DNA of 64,000 nt, from contig NZ_CP040695.2 of the NCBI RefSeq assembly GCF_005954645.2, positions 930,001 to 994,000 on the forward strand, given 5' to 3'. Both the position numbers and the translations under genes were made by a program. This document shows positions 54,644 through 64,000 of this stretch, piece after piece (the first letter of the stretch is position 1; each line of letters opens with the position of its first letter). Below the pieces are notes generated by a model that saw only the letters and a program-made list of their open reading frames with translations, did no database searches and was not told the DNA's origin. The stretch is from Nocardioides sp. S-1144. Its GTDB lineage: Bacteria; Actinomycetota; Actinomycetes; Propionibacteriales; Nocardioidaceae.

Positions 54644-55326
54644 TCCGGGTGCTGGTGGTCGATGACGACTTCATGGTCGCGCGCATCCACACCCGCTTCG
54701 TGGAGCAGACCGACGGCTTCGAGGTCGTCGGCACCGCCCACACCGGCGCCGACGCGCTGCGCCTGGTCGAGGAGCTCACCCCCGACCTGCTGCTCCTCGA
54801 CGTGCACCTGCCCGACCAGAGCGGGCTCGACGTGCTCTCCCGGCTCCGCGCCGCCGGGCACCGGGTCGCGGTGGTGATGGTGACCGCCGAGCGGGGCGCC
54901 GACGCCGTCCGCGCGGCCCTGCACGGCGGCGCGATGCAGTACCTCGTGAAGCCCTTCGAGCAGGCCGACCTCGCCGACCGGCTGCACCACGTGGCCGCCG
55001 CGCTCGGGGTCCTCGGTGCGCTCGGCGGCCTCGACGAGGGCCAGGCCGACCAGGCGGTGATCGACCAGGCGTTCGGCGCGGTGGCGGGGCGCGGTGCCCC
55101 GGCCGCGGCGCTGCCGAAGGGGCTGAGCCGCGAGACCGCCGAGCTGGTGCTGAGCGCGATGCGCGAGCGGACGGAGATCTCGGCCTCCGAGGCCGGCGAG
55201 CTCGTCGGGCTGTCGCGCGTCACCGCCCGTCGCTACCTCGAGCACTTCGTCGACACCGCGGCGGCCGAGGTGCGGCTGCAGTACGGCACCGCGGGGCGTC
55301 CCGCGCGCCGGTACCGCGCGCGCTGA
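54640..55326 (+). CDS. CitB-type response regulator
   Basis: A 228-residue regulator: receiver with acidic pocket (VDDDF), Asp54 (LLLDVHLPDQ) and Lys in LVKPF, then a C-terminal HTH (GLSRETAELVLSAMRERTEISASEAGELVGLSRVTARRYLEHF). CitA/CitB pairs activate carboxylate-transporter genes, here the divergent tctCBA. GTG overlaps the kinase stop (GTGA at 54640). Confidence 0.92.
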   Translation: MIRVLVVDDDFMVARIHTRFVEQTDGFEVVGTAHTGADALRLVEELTPDLLLLDVHLPDQSGLDVLSRLRAAGHRVAVVMVTAERGADAVRAALHGGAMQYLVKPFEQADLADRLHHVAAALGVLGALGGLDEGQADQAVIDQAFGAVAGRGAPAAALPKGLSRETAELVLSAMRERTEISASEAGELVGLSRVTARRYLEHFVDTAAAEVRLQYGTAGRPARRYRAR

Positions 55327-55354
55327 GCCGGTCGCCCCGCTCTAGGCTGGTGCG

Positions 55355-55810
55355 GTGCTGACCATCGACCAGGCGACCTACGACGCCATCGTGGCCCACG
55401 CCCGGCGTGACCACCCCGTGGAGGCCTGCGGCATCGTCGCCGGCCCCGAGGGCAGCGACCGGCCCGAGCGGCTGGTCGAGATGGTCAACGCCGCCGGCAG
55501 CCCGACGTTCTACGAGTTCGACTCCACCGAGCTGCTCGCGCTGTACAAGCAGATGTGGGCCGCCGACGAGGAGCCCGTCGTCGTCTACCACTCCCACACC
55601 GCCACCGAGGCCTACCCGAGCGTCACCGACATCGGCCTGGCCAGCGAGCCCGCGGCCCACTACGTGCTGGTCAGCACGCGCGAGCACGGGAATAACGACG
55701 GCCCCGCGGAGTTCAGGTCGTACAGCATCATCGACGGCGTCGTGACCGAGGAAGAGGTCACCGTCGTCCCCGCGCTTCCCCCGATCGACGCACCGTCCGC
55801 CAGCAGCTGA
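55355..55810 (+). CDS. mec: Mec+ JAMM metalloprotease
   Basis: A 151-residue JAMM/MPN protease: zinc ligands His79, His81 (YHSHTATEAYPS) and Asp92, with Ser89, give the HxHx7SxxD motif. Mec releases free cysteine from CysO-cysteine in the CysM/CysO sulfur-carrier pathway. TAGGCT is six bases before GTG 55355. Followed 14 bases later by cysO; cysM is about 4.2 kb away, which is unusual. Confidence 0.93.
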   Translation: MLTIDQATYDAIVAHARRDHPVEACGIVAGPEGSDRPERLVEMVNAAGSPTFYEFDSTELLALYKQMWAADEEPVVVYHSHTATEAYPSVTDIGLASEPAAHYVLVSTREHGNNDGPAEFRSYSIIDGVVTEEEVTVVPALPPIDAPSASS

Positions 55811-55824
55811 GGAGCACCACCCAC

Positions 55825-56109
55825 ATGGCCATCGAGGTCCGGATCCCGACCATCCTGCGCACCTACACCGGAGGCGAGAAGGCCGTCGACGGCACGGGCG
55901 CCACGCTCACCGCGCTCATCGACGACCTCGAGGCCAACCACCCCGGCATCAAGGACCGCCTGGTCGAGACCAAGAACGACAAGGTCGAGCTGCGCCGGTT
56001 CGTCAACATCTACGTCAACGACGAGGACGTCCGCTTCATCGGGAGCCTCGAGGCCACGCTGAACGACGGCGACCAGGTCGTCGTGCTCCCCGCCGTCGCC
56101 GGAGGGTGA
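55825..56109 (+). CDS. cysO: Sulfur carrier protein CysO (ThiS/MoaD family)
   Basis: A 94-residue ubiquitin-fold sulfur carrier ending in GG (LPAVAGG), needed for thiocarboxylate formation and transfer to CysM-bound amino-acrylate. RRFVNIYVNDEDVRFIGSLEATLNDGDQVVVLP is the family core. GGAG precedes ATG 55825. Immediately after mec, as in mycobacteria. Confidence 0.95.
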   Translation: MAIEVRIPTILRTYTGGEKAVDGTGATLTALIDDLEANHPGIKDRLVETKNDKVELRRFVNIYVNDEDVRFIGSLEATLNDGDQVVVLPAVAGG

Positions 56110-56122
56110 CAGACTCACCCGC

Positions 56123-56680
56123 ATGACCGGCCGCCGCACCTTCGTCCTCGTCGACGGCGAGAACATCGACGCCACCCTCGGCAACTCGGTGCTCGGACGT
56201 CGTCCGCTGCCCGAGGAGCGGCCCCGCTGGGAGCGGGTGAAGTCGTTCGTCGAGGGGCAGTGGGGCCAGCCGGTCACCGGGCTGTTCTTCCTCAACGCCA
56301 GCAACGGCAGCCTGCCGTCGAGCTTCGTGCAGGCGCTGCTGGCCATGGAGTACCGGCCGGTGCCGCTGTCGGGTCGCTCCGACGAGAAGGTCGTCGACAT
56401 CGGCATCCTCCGCACCCTGGAGGCGCTGCTCGAGCGCGAGGACGCCGACGTCGTCCTCGGCAGCCACGACGCCGACTTCGCCGAGCACCTGACCCGGCTC
56501 CTCGGGGGCGACCGGAAGGTCGGCGTCCTCGGGTTCCGCGAGTTCACCAGCACCCAGCTGGCCGTCGACGGCGTCACGCACTTCGACCTCGAGTACGACG
56601 TCCGCGCCTTCAACGCCGAGCTCCCGCGGGTCCGCATCATCCCGCTCGAGGAGTTCGACCCGACCTACTTCCTGCGTTGA
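56123..56680 (+). CDS. NYN-domain (PIN-like) protein
   Basis: A 185-residue NYN protein: first acidic site TFVLVDGENID (Asp11), then SDEKVVDIGI and GSHDADFAEHL, which fit the four acidic residues of the NYN/PIN nuclease fold, predicted to cut RNA. Starts 14 bases after cysO. TGA overlaps ATG of the next gene (TGATG at 56678-56682), so translated together with a GTPase. Confidence 0.82.
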   Translation: MTGRRTFVLVDGENIDATLGNSVLGRRPLPEERPRWERVKSFVEGQWGQPVTGLFFLNASNGSLPSSFVQALLAMEYRPVPLSGRSDEKVVDIGILRTLEALLEREDADVVLGSHDADFAEHLTRLLGGDRKVGVLGFREFTSTQLAVDGVTHFDLEYDVRAFNAELPRVRIIPLEEFDPTYFLR

Positions 56681-57441
56681 TGGCGCGCCCCGTCCCGAGC
56701 CCGCGACGCGGCGTCCGCGCCGTCCCCGGCGCGCTCGCCCGCGGCCGCGAGCGGGTCACCGGCGTCTTCCAGCACCGCTACCCGACGGTCGCGGTCACCG
56801 GCATGACCGGCGTCGGCAAGACCGAGCTCGTCGACCACCTGTGTGGCCGGGCCGACCCCGAGGGCACCTCCGAGTCCGGCTCGGCGGTGATGGAGCGCCG
56901 GGTTCGCCGTGACCGCCGGCTGCGCGGCTTCCGGTTCCGGGTCGTGCCGGGCGAGAACGCCGCCACCCGGCTCGGCGCCCTCGACGAGGTCTTCCACGAC
57001 GAGCCCGTCGACGGCGTCCTGCACGTGGTCGCCAACGGCCTCGCCACCGGACGTCGTCCGGCCGGCACCACCGGCCCCGCGCTCGTCGACCGCGAGGAGC
57101 AGCTGGCCCGCGAGCTCGAGGACTGGACGGTCACCGCGCACCGGATCGCCTCGATGGCCGTGCGCCGCCCGCACCCGACCTGGTTGGTCATCGTCGTCAC
57201 GAAGGTCGACCTCTACGCCGACGACGTCGACGCCGTCGTGCGGTCCTACTCGCCGCTCAGCGGGACTCCGTTCGGCGACCGGCTCGACGAGCTGCGCGCG
57301 CTGGCCGGCGCGGCGAAGCTGTCGATCGACGTCCTCCCGGCGTGCAGCCACCTCGACGGCGACGCCGTCTCCTCCGAGCGCCGCGACGCCTACCTGGCCG
57401 CGCTCGAGGCCCGGATGGCGCAGCTGTCCGGCCACGTCTGA
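56680..57441 (+). CDS. Small P-loop GTPase
   Basis: A 253-residue protein with G1 motif GMTGVGKT (41-48), a middle region and G4-like VTKVD (TKVD in place of NKXD), typical of TRAFAC-class GTPases. The N-terminus is basic, so it may sit on RNA or membrane. Co-translated with the NYN protein, and followed directly by repeat array C. Target unknown; a GTPase-gated RNase is one reading of the pair. Confidence 0.75.
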   Translation: MARPVPSPRRGVRAVPGALARGRERVTGVFQHRYPTVAVTGMTGVGKTELVDHLCGRADPEGTSESGSAVMERRVRRDRRLRGFRFRVVPGENAATRLGALDEVFHDEPVDGVLHVVANGLATGRRPAGTTGPALVDREEQLARELEDWTVTAHRIASMAVRRPHPTWLVIVVTKVDLYADDVDAVVRSYSPLSGTPFGDRLDELRALAGAAKLSIDVLPACSHLDGDAVSSERRDAYLAALEARMAQLSGHV

Positions 57442-57584
57442 GACGGATCCCGCCCGTCGGGGTCCGTGACGTCGGGGGTCCGTCATGTCCGGGATCGGTC
57501 ACGTCCGGGATCGGTCACGTCGGGGGTCGGTCACGTCGGGGATCGGTCACGTCCGGGATCGGTCACGTCCGGGATCCCGGTCGT
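57441..57584. repeat. 16-bp tandem repeat array C (9 units)
   Basis: Nine 16-bp units (e.g. CCGGGATCGGTCACGT at 57489, 57505 and 57553; CGGGGATCGGTCACGT at 57537; last CCGGGATCCCGGTCGT), starting at the GTPase stop codon and ending eight bases before the convergent methyltransferase stop. The largest of the four arrays. It fills the whole intergenic gap. Confidence 0.9.
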
Positions 57585-57592
57585 GCGCGTGC

Positions 57593-58417
57593 TCAGACCC
57601 TGGTCCCCACGCTGAGCAGGTACTCCATCTCGAACCGGGCCGCGCCCGGCGCGCCCAGGTCCCAGCGGTCGCAGAACTCGTCCAGGGCGGCGTCCAGGTC
57701 GGCGGCGACCCCGTTCCTGTCGGCGTTGGCGCGAGCCGCGATGGTCGGCCCGTAGTGGGCCTTGAAGTGCCCGCCGAAGTCGCGGGCCCGCGGGAAGGCG
57801 GTCACCTCGAGGGTCGAGCGCCGGCTCGTGCCGGGCTGGACCCGGCCGCCGAGGAGGCCGGCCAGGTGCTCCTCGCTGCCCCACAGCGGCGGCGGCGAGA
57901 CGCCGGGGGGCGGCGGCGGCAGGAACGCCTTCATCATCGCGAACAGGGCCCCGATCATGCCCTCCGGCGTCCAGCTCAGGACGCCGATCGTCCCGCCCGG
58001 CCGGCACACGCGCACCAGCTCGTCGGCGGCCGCCTGGTGGTGGGGCGCGAACATGACGCCGATCGACGACATCACCACGTCGAACTCGCCGTCGGCGAAC
58101 GGCAGGTCCTCGGCGTCCGCCGGGACCCAGGTCAGGTCGAGCCCCGCGGCCTCGGGGCGCCGCGCGCCGACGTCGAGGAGCTCGGGGGTCAGGTCGCTGG
58201 CGGTCACGGCGGCGCCCCGCTGGGCGGCCGGGATGGAGCTGTTGCCGGTGCCGGCGCCGACGTCGAGCACGCGCTGCCCGGCCGTGACGCCGCAGGCCTC
58301 GACGAGGCGCGGTCCGAGCGGGAGCAGGAACGTCTCGACCATGTGCGGGTAGTCGCCCGAGGCCCACATGGCGCGGTGTCGCGCCTTGAGCTCGGGGTCG
58401 GTGACCTGGATCGTCAT
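57593..58417 (-). CDS. Class I SAM-dependent methyltransferase
   Basis: A 274-residue Rossmann methyltransferase with motif I VLDVGAGTGNSSIPAA and motif II/III SDLTPELL, PADAEDLPFADGEFDVVMS, and motif PGGTIGVLSW. Ubiquinone/methyltransf_11-like. ATG 58417 is fixed by GGAGGA. Divergent from a LuxR-TPR regulator; substrate unknown. Confidence 0.88.
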   Translation of the reverse strand: MTIQVTDPELKARHRAMWASGDYPHMVETFLLPLGPRLVEACGVTAGQRVLDVGAGTGNSSIPAAQRGAAVTASDLTPELLDVGARRPEAAGLDLTWVPADAEDLPFADGEFDVVMSSIGVMFAPHHQAAADELVRVCRPGGTIGVLSWTPEGMIGALFAMMKAFLPPPPPGVSPPPLWGSEEHLAGLLGGRVQPGTSRRSTLEVTAFPRARDFGGHFKAHYGPTIAARANADRNGVAADLDAALDEFCDRWDLGAPGAARFEMEYLLSVGTRV

Positions 58418-58539
58418 GGGTCCTCCAAGGATCGTCTGGTTGGTCCGACGAGCCTGGCGCGGGACGTGGGATCCCCGCATCGGGCGAAATCCCCATCACG
58501 CGACGTCCCGGGAGCCGCGGACGGACCTAGGATCAGGTC

Positions 58540-61253
<2,714 letters not shown>

Positions 61254-61307
61254 CCTCCGGGCCCGACGCCTGGGCCTGACCGGTCCGTCGCCCCTACCGT
61301 GGACGCC

Positions 61308-62429
61308 GTGCGCCCGCTCCTCCTCGTCCTGACCGCCGTCGCCTCGCTGGTCGTCCCGGTCACCGTCGCGGTCCCGACCGGGGCCGCCGGCGCGGCCGGA
61401 CCGGCCGCCGTCGTCAGCACCAGCCCGCCCACGGTCACCGGCGACCCGGTCTTCGGCCAGCCCCTGCGGGCCGACCCCGGCACGTGGGACCCGGCCGACG
61501 TCACGCCGGCCTACCGCTGGCTGCGCGACGGCCAGCCCGTCCGGGGCGCGCGCGAGCGGACCTACCGGCCGCGGCTCGCCGACCTCGGACACCGGCTGAG
61601 CGTGCGGGTGGTCGCGACGAGCGCCGACGGCAGCCGGGGGACCGCGGAGTCCGCGCGCACCACCCGGGTCCGCCGGGCCGAGCTGGTGAACCGGCGCCCG
61701 CCCTCGGTGTCGGGGGACGCCCGCTTCGGCCGCACGCTCACGGCCCGCCCCGGACGCTGGTCGACGACGCCGACCCGGCTCACCCACGAGTGGCTGCGCG
61801 GCCGGACGCCGATCGCCGGCGCGACCGGTGAGCGGCACGAGGTCGCCCCCGACGACGTCGGGCGCAGGCTGCGGGTCCGGGTGACGGCGTCCGCGCCGGG
61901 CTACCGGCCGAGCACGGCCGTCTCGGACGCCGTGCTGGGGCAGCACCGCCTCGACGTCCGACGCACGGTGACCTACACCGTGCGGACCCGCGGCCGGATC
62001 ACCGCGAGCCTCGCGGAGTTCCGGCGCCAGGCGCAGGAGACCTTCACCGACCCGCGCGGCTGGCGCGGGCGGGGCGTGCGGTTCCGGCCGGTGGCCGACG
62101 GCGGCTCCTTCACCCTCGTGCTGGCCGAGGCGAGCACGGTGCCGTCGTTCTCGAGCGCGTGCAGCGTCGAGTGGAGCTGCCGGGTCGGGCGCTACGTGAT
62201 CATCAACCAGACCCGCTGGCGGACCGCGTCGCCGGCGTGGAACCGGTCCCGGCTGTCGCGCCGCGACTACCGGCACATGGTCGTCAACCACGAGACCGGG
62301 CACTGGCTCGGCCGGGGACACGCGTCGTGCCCGCGGCCGGGCGCGCTGGCGCCGGTGATGATGCAGCAGTCGAAGGGCACCGGTGGCTGCCGCTTCAACC
62401 CGTGGCCCACGGAGTCCGAGCTGCGCTGA
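61308..62429 (+). CDS. Secreted DUF3152 metalloprotease-like protein with Ig-like repeats
   Basis: A 373-residue exported protein: signal peptide about 1-27, two Ig-like repeats (about 35-120 and 125-205; GDPVFGQPLRADPGTWDP / GDARFGRTLTARPGRW), then the DUF3152 domain with zincin motif HETGHWLGRGH (His328, 332, 338). TACCGT is seven bases before GTG 61308, which decides the start over GTG 61299. Extracytoplasmic protease or binding protein; substrate unknown. Confidence 0.88.
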   Translation: MRPLLLVLTAVASLVVPVTVAVPTGAAGAAGPAAVVSTSPPTVTGDPVFGQPLRADPGTWDPADVTPAYRWLRDGQPVRGARERTYRPRLADLGHRLSVRVVATSADGSRGTAESARTTRVRRAELVNRRPPSVSGDARFGRTLTARPGRWSTTPTRLTHEWLRGRTPIAGATGERHEVAPDDVGRRLRVRVTASAPGYRPSTAVSDAVLGQHRLDVRRTVTYTVRTRGRITASLAEFRRQAQETFTDPRGWRGRGVRFRPVADGGSFTLVLAEASTVPSFSSACSVEWSCRVGRYVIINQTRWRTASPAWNRSRLSRRDYRHMVVNHETGHWLGRGHASCPRPGALAPVMMQQSKGTGGCRFNPWPTESELR

Positions 62430-62438
62430 GGCGCCCCG

Positions 62439-62488
62439 GACCGCTCCGGCCCGCTCCGCCGCGCTCGAGTCCGCTCGGGCCCGCTCCG
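62439..62488. repeat. 10-bp imperfect tandem repeat
   Basis: Five 10-base units (GACCGCTCCG, GCCCGCTCCG, CCGCGCTCGA, GTCCGCTCGG, GCCCGCTCCG) between the DUF3152 gene and prs. No hairpin of note. Confidence 0.5.
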
Positions 62489-62528
62489 GCTGGTTCGCGC
62501 GCCGTCCCCGACGCCGTAGGGTGACCGC

Positions 62529-63515
62529 GTGCGCGAGATCGTGGTCTTCAGCGGCAGCGCGCACCGTGCGCTCGCCTCCGGCATCTGCGAGCGGCTGGGG
62601 GTGCCGCTCTCCCCGGTCGAGCTGACCCGGTTCAGCAACGACTGCCTGCAGGCCCAGCTCCAGGCCAACTGCCGTCAGCGCGACGTCTACCTCGTGCAGC
62701 CGCTGGTGCCGCCGACGCAGGAGCACCTGATGGAGCTGCTGCTGATGGTGGACGCCGCCCGCGGGGCCTCGGCCGACAAGATCACCGCCGTCATCCCGTA
62801 CTACGCCTACGCGCGCTCGGACAAGAAGGACGCCTCGCGGCTCTCGATCGGCGGCCGCCTGGTCGCCGACATGCTCGCGACCGCGGGCGTCGACCGGGTC
62901 ATCACCATGACCCTGCACGCGCCGCAGGTGCACGCTTTCTTCTCGGTGCCGGTCGACCACCTGACCGCCCTGGGGGTCCTGGCCGACCACTTCCTCGGGC
63001 AGGACCTCACCAACGCCGTCGTCGTCTCACCCGACTTCGGCAACGCCAAGACCGCCACCCAGTTCGCCCGGCTCCTCGGCCTGCCCGTGGCCGCCGGCAG
63101 CAAGAAGCGCCTGGCCGACGACCGGGTCGTCATCGACGCGATCGTCGGCGACGTCGCGGGCCGGCGGGCGATCGTGCTCGACGACGAGATCGCCACCGGC
63201 GGGTCGATCCTGGAGCTGCTCGACCGCCTGGGCGACCAGGGCTGCGTCGAGGCCGCGGTGGCCTGCACGCACGGGCTCTTCGTCGGCAAGGCCGTCGAGC
63301 GGCTGCGCGGGCACCCGATGATCAGCGAGGTCGTCACCACCGACACCGTGCCGCCGCCGGCGGTCGCCGCGGACTGGCCTGAGCTGCGCGTGCTGTCGGT
63401 CGCCGGGCTCCTCGCCGAGGCCGTGGCGCGGGTGCACGCGGGGGAGTCGGTCGCCAGCCTGTTCGACGACGTCGACCCCACCCTCGGCACGCCGCAGCCG
63501 CGACTGTTCGACTGA
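62529..63515 (+). CDS. prs: Ribose-phosphate pyrophosphokinase
   Basis: A 328-residue PRPP synthetase: [11 protein letters not shown]-terminus, [15 protein letters not shown] (ATP/ribose-phosphate site), [10 protein letters not shown] (PRPP-binding loop). Makes PRPP from ribose-5-phosphate and ATP. The main actinobacterial prs usually follows glmU, so this copy next to murI may be a second one. TAGGGT is six bases before GTG 62529. Confidence 0.93.
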   Translation: MREIVVFSGSAHRALASGICERLGVPLSPVELTRFSNDCLQAQLQANCRQRDVYLVQPLVPPTQEHLMELLLMVDAARGASADKITAVIPYYAYARSDKKDASRLSIGGRLVADMLATAGVDRVITMTLHAPQVHAFFSVPVDHLTALGVLADHFLGQDLTNAVVVSPDFGNAKTATQFARLLGLPVAAGSKKRLADDRVVIDAIVGDVAGRRAIVLDDEIATGGSILELLDRLGDQGCVEAAVACTHGLFVGKAVERLRGHPMISEVVTTDTVPPPAVAADWPELRVLSVAGLLAEAVARVHAGESVASLFDDVDPTLGTPQPRLFD

Positions 63516-63576
63516 GCGGCAGATCACGGCGGCACCGCCTGCGGCCGTGGGCCCGGACGCCGTACCGTTACGTCTT

Positions 63577-64000
63577 GTGCCCGCCCCGACCGCGCCCCGG
63601 TGGCCCAGCAGCCCCGCGCTGCGCGAGGCCCCGATCGGCATCTTCGACTCCGGCTTCGGCGGCCTGACGGTCGCGCGGTCGGTCATCGACCAGCTGCCGC
63701 ACGAGTCGATCCTCTACGTCGGGGACACCGCACGTCAGCCCTACGGCCCCAAGCCGATCAGCGAGGTGCGCGAGTACGCCCTGGAGTGCCTCGACCACCT
63801 GGTGCACCAGGGCGTGAAGGCGCTCGTCATCGCCTGCAACTCCGCGAGCGCGGCGATGCTGCGCGACGCGCGCGAGCGCTACGACGTGCCCGTCGTCGAG
63901 GTGATCTACCCCGCGACCCGACGCGCGGTCGCCGCGACGCGCTCCGGCCGGATCGGCGTCATCTGCACCGCGGCGACCGCGGAGTCGATGGCCTACGACG
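63577..64000 (+). CDS. murI: Glutamate racemase MurI (partial, runs off window)
   Basis: N-terminal 141 codons of MurI, which makes D-glutamate for peptidoglycan: [17 protein letters not shown] (catalytic Asp24/Ser25), [13 protein letters not shown], and first catalytic Cys87 (IACNSAS). The second Cys lies beyond the window. GTG 63577 chosen; TACCGT is eight bases upstream. Proximity to cysM and mec matches the mycobacterial order. Confidence 0.93.
   Translation, partial: MPAPTAPRWPSSPALREAPIGIFDSGFGGLTVARSVIDQLPHESILYVGDTARQPYGPKPISEVREYALECLDHLVHQGVKALVIACNSASAAMLRDARERYDVPVVEVIYPATRRAVAATRSGRIGVICTAATAESMAYD

Overview
This window is a gene-dense stretch (no gap over about 250 bases without a gene) of a very GC-rich actinobacterial chromosome. 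Many genes start with GTG. The content is typical of Actinobacteria: a tmRNA whose tag reads ANAKRSSFALAA, the Mec/CysO/CysM cysteine pathway, ClpS next to a DUF2017 gene, DUF3039, DUF3048 and DUF3152 proteins, a mycothiol-dependent isomerase-family protein, and an FtsEX/NlpC-independent M23 division module. Codon use and gene order fit a Nocardioidaceae (Nocardioides-like) organism; that placement is inference. No insertion sequence, phage, CRISPR or tRNA was seen.

Layout. 1-1341: three TadE/TadG-like pilus-assembly genes. 1344-4826: a HelD/HelR-type RNA polymerase-associated helicase with a rifamycin-associated-element-like inverted repeat in its leader, divergent from prfB. 4861-7457: an amylosucrase and a secreted/membrane hypothetical. 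7518-18307: ftsE, ftsX and an M23 peptidase, then a three-gene cassette (AAA+ ATPase, DUF4157 protein, pentapeptide protein) resembling eCIS cargo and accessory genes, then smpB, two small-molecule enzymes and ssrA. 18504-23006: an orphan substrate-binding protein and a DesKR-like two-component system with an ABC-2 exporter and a clear palindromic operator. 23025-36470: mixed metabolic, secreted and regulatory genes (M15 peptidase, GDPD, HIT, FabG-like, DUF3048, TetR, YqgE, helicase, HxlR, thioesterase, Nei glycosylase, M50, Lrp). 36553-43936: HPPD, an S9 peptidase and an IdeR-box iron-siderophore uptake operon with a fused permease. 44052-47867: DUF1697, MFS/ArsR, a hypothetical and an enoyl-CoA hydratase. 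47894-55326: clpS, DUF2017, a lipoprotein, uspA-tctABC and a CitAB-type two-component system. 55355-64000: mec-cysO, an NYN/GTPase pair, methyltransferase, LuxR-TPR regulator, cysM, DUF3152, prs and the start of murI.

Three themes cut across genes. First, four intergenic arrays of an exactly 16-bp tandem repeat with a GGGATC core (consensus CGTCGGGGATCCCGGT) sit just after stop codons at 37802, 41749, 57441 and 60183; one further unit lies inside a coding region at 45818. Two of the arrays bracket genes that separate cysM from mec-cysO. Second, more than 20 genes show an (N)ANNNT hexamer six to eight bases before a GTG or ATG start and no ribosome binding site, the signature of leaderless mRNAs. 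Third, the ftsEX-smpB-ssrA block is interrupted by the DUF4157 cassette, whose large protein carries an HExxH motif and a nucleotidyltransferase-like GS...DxD motif; this is the best candidate here for an undescribed effector system.
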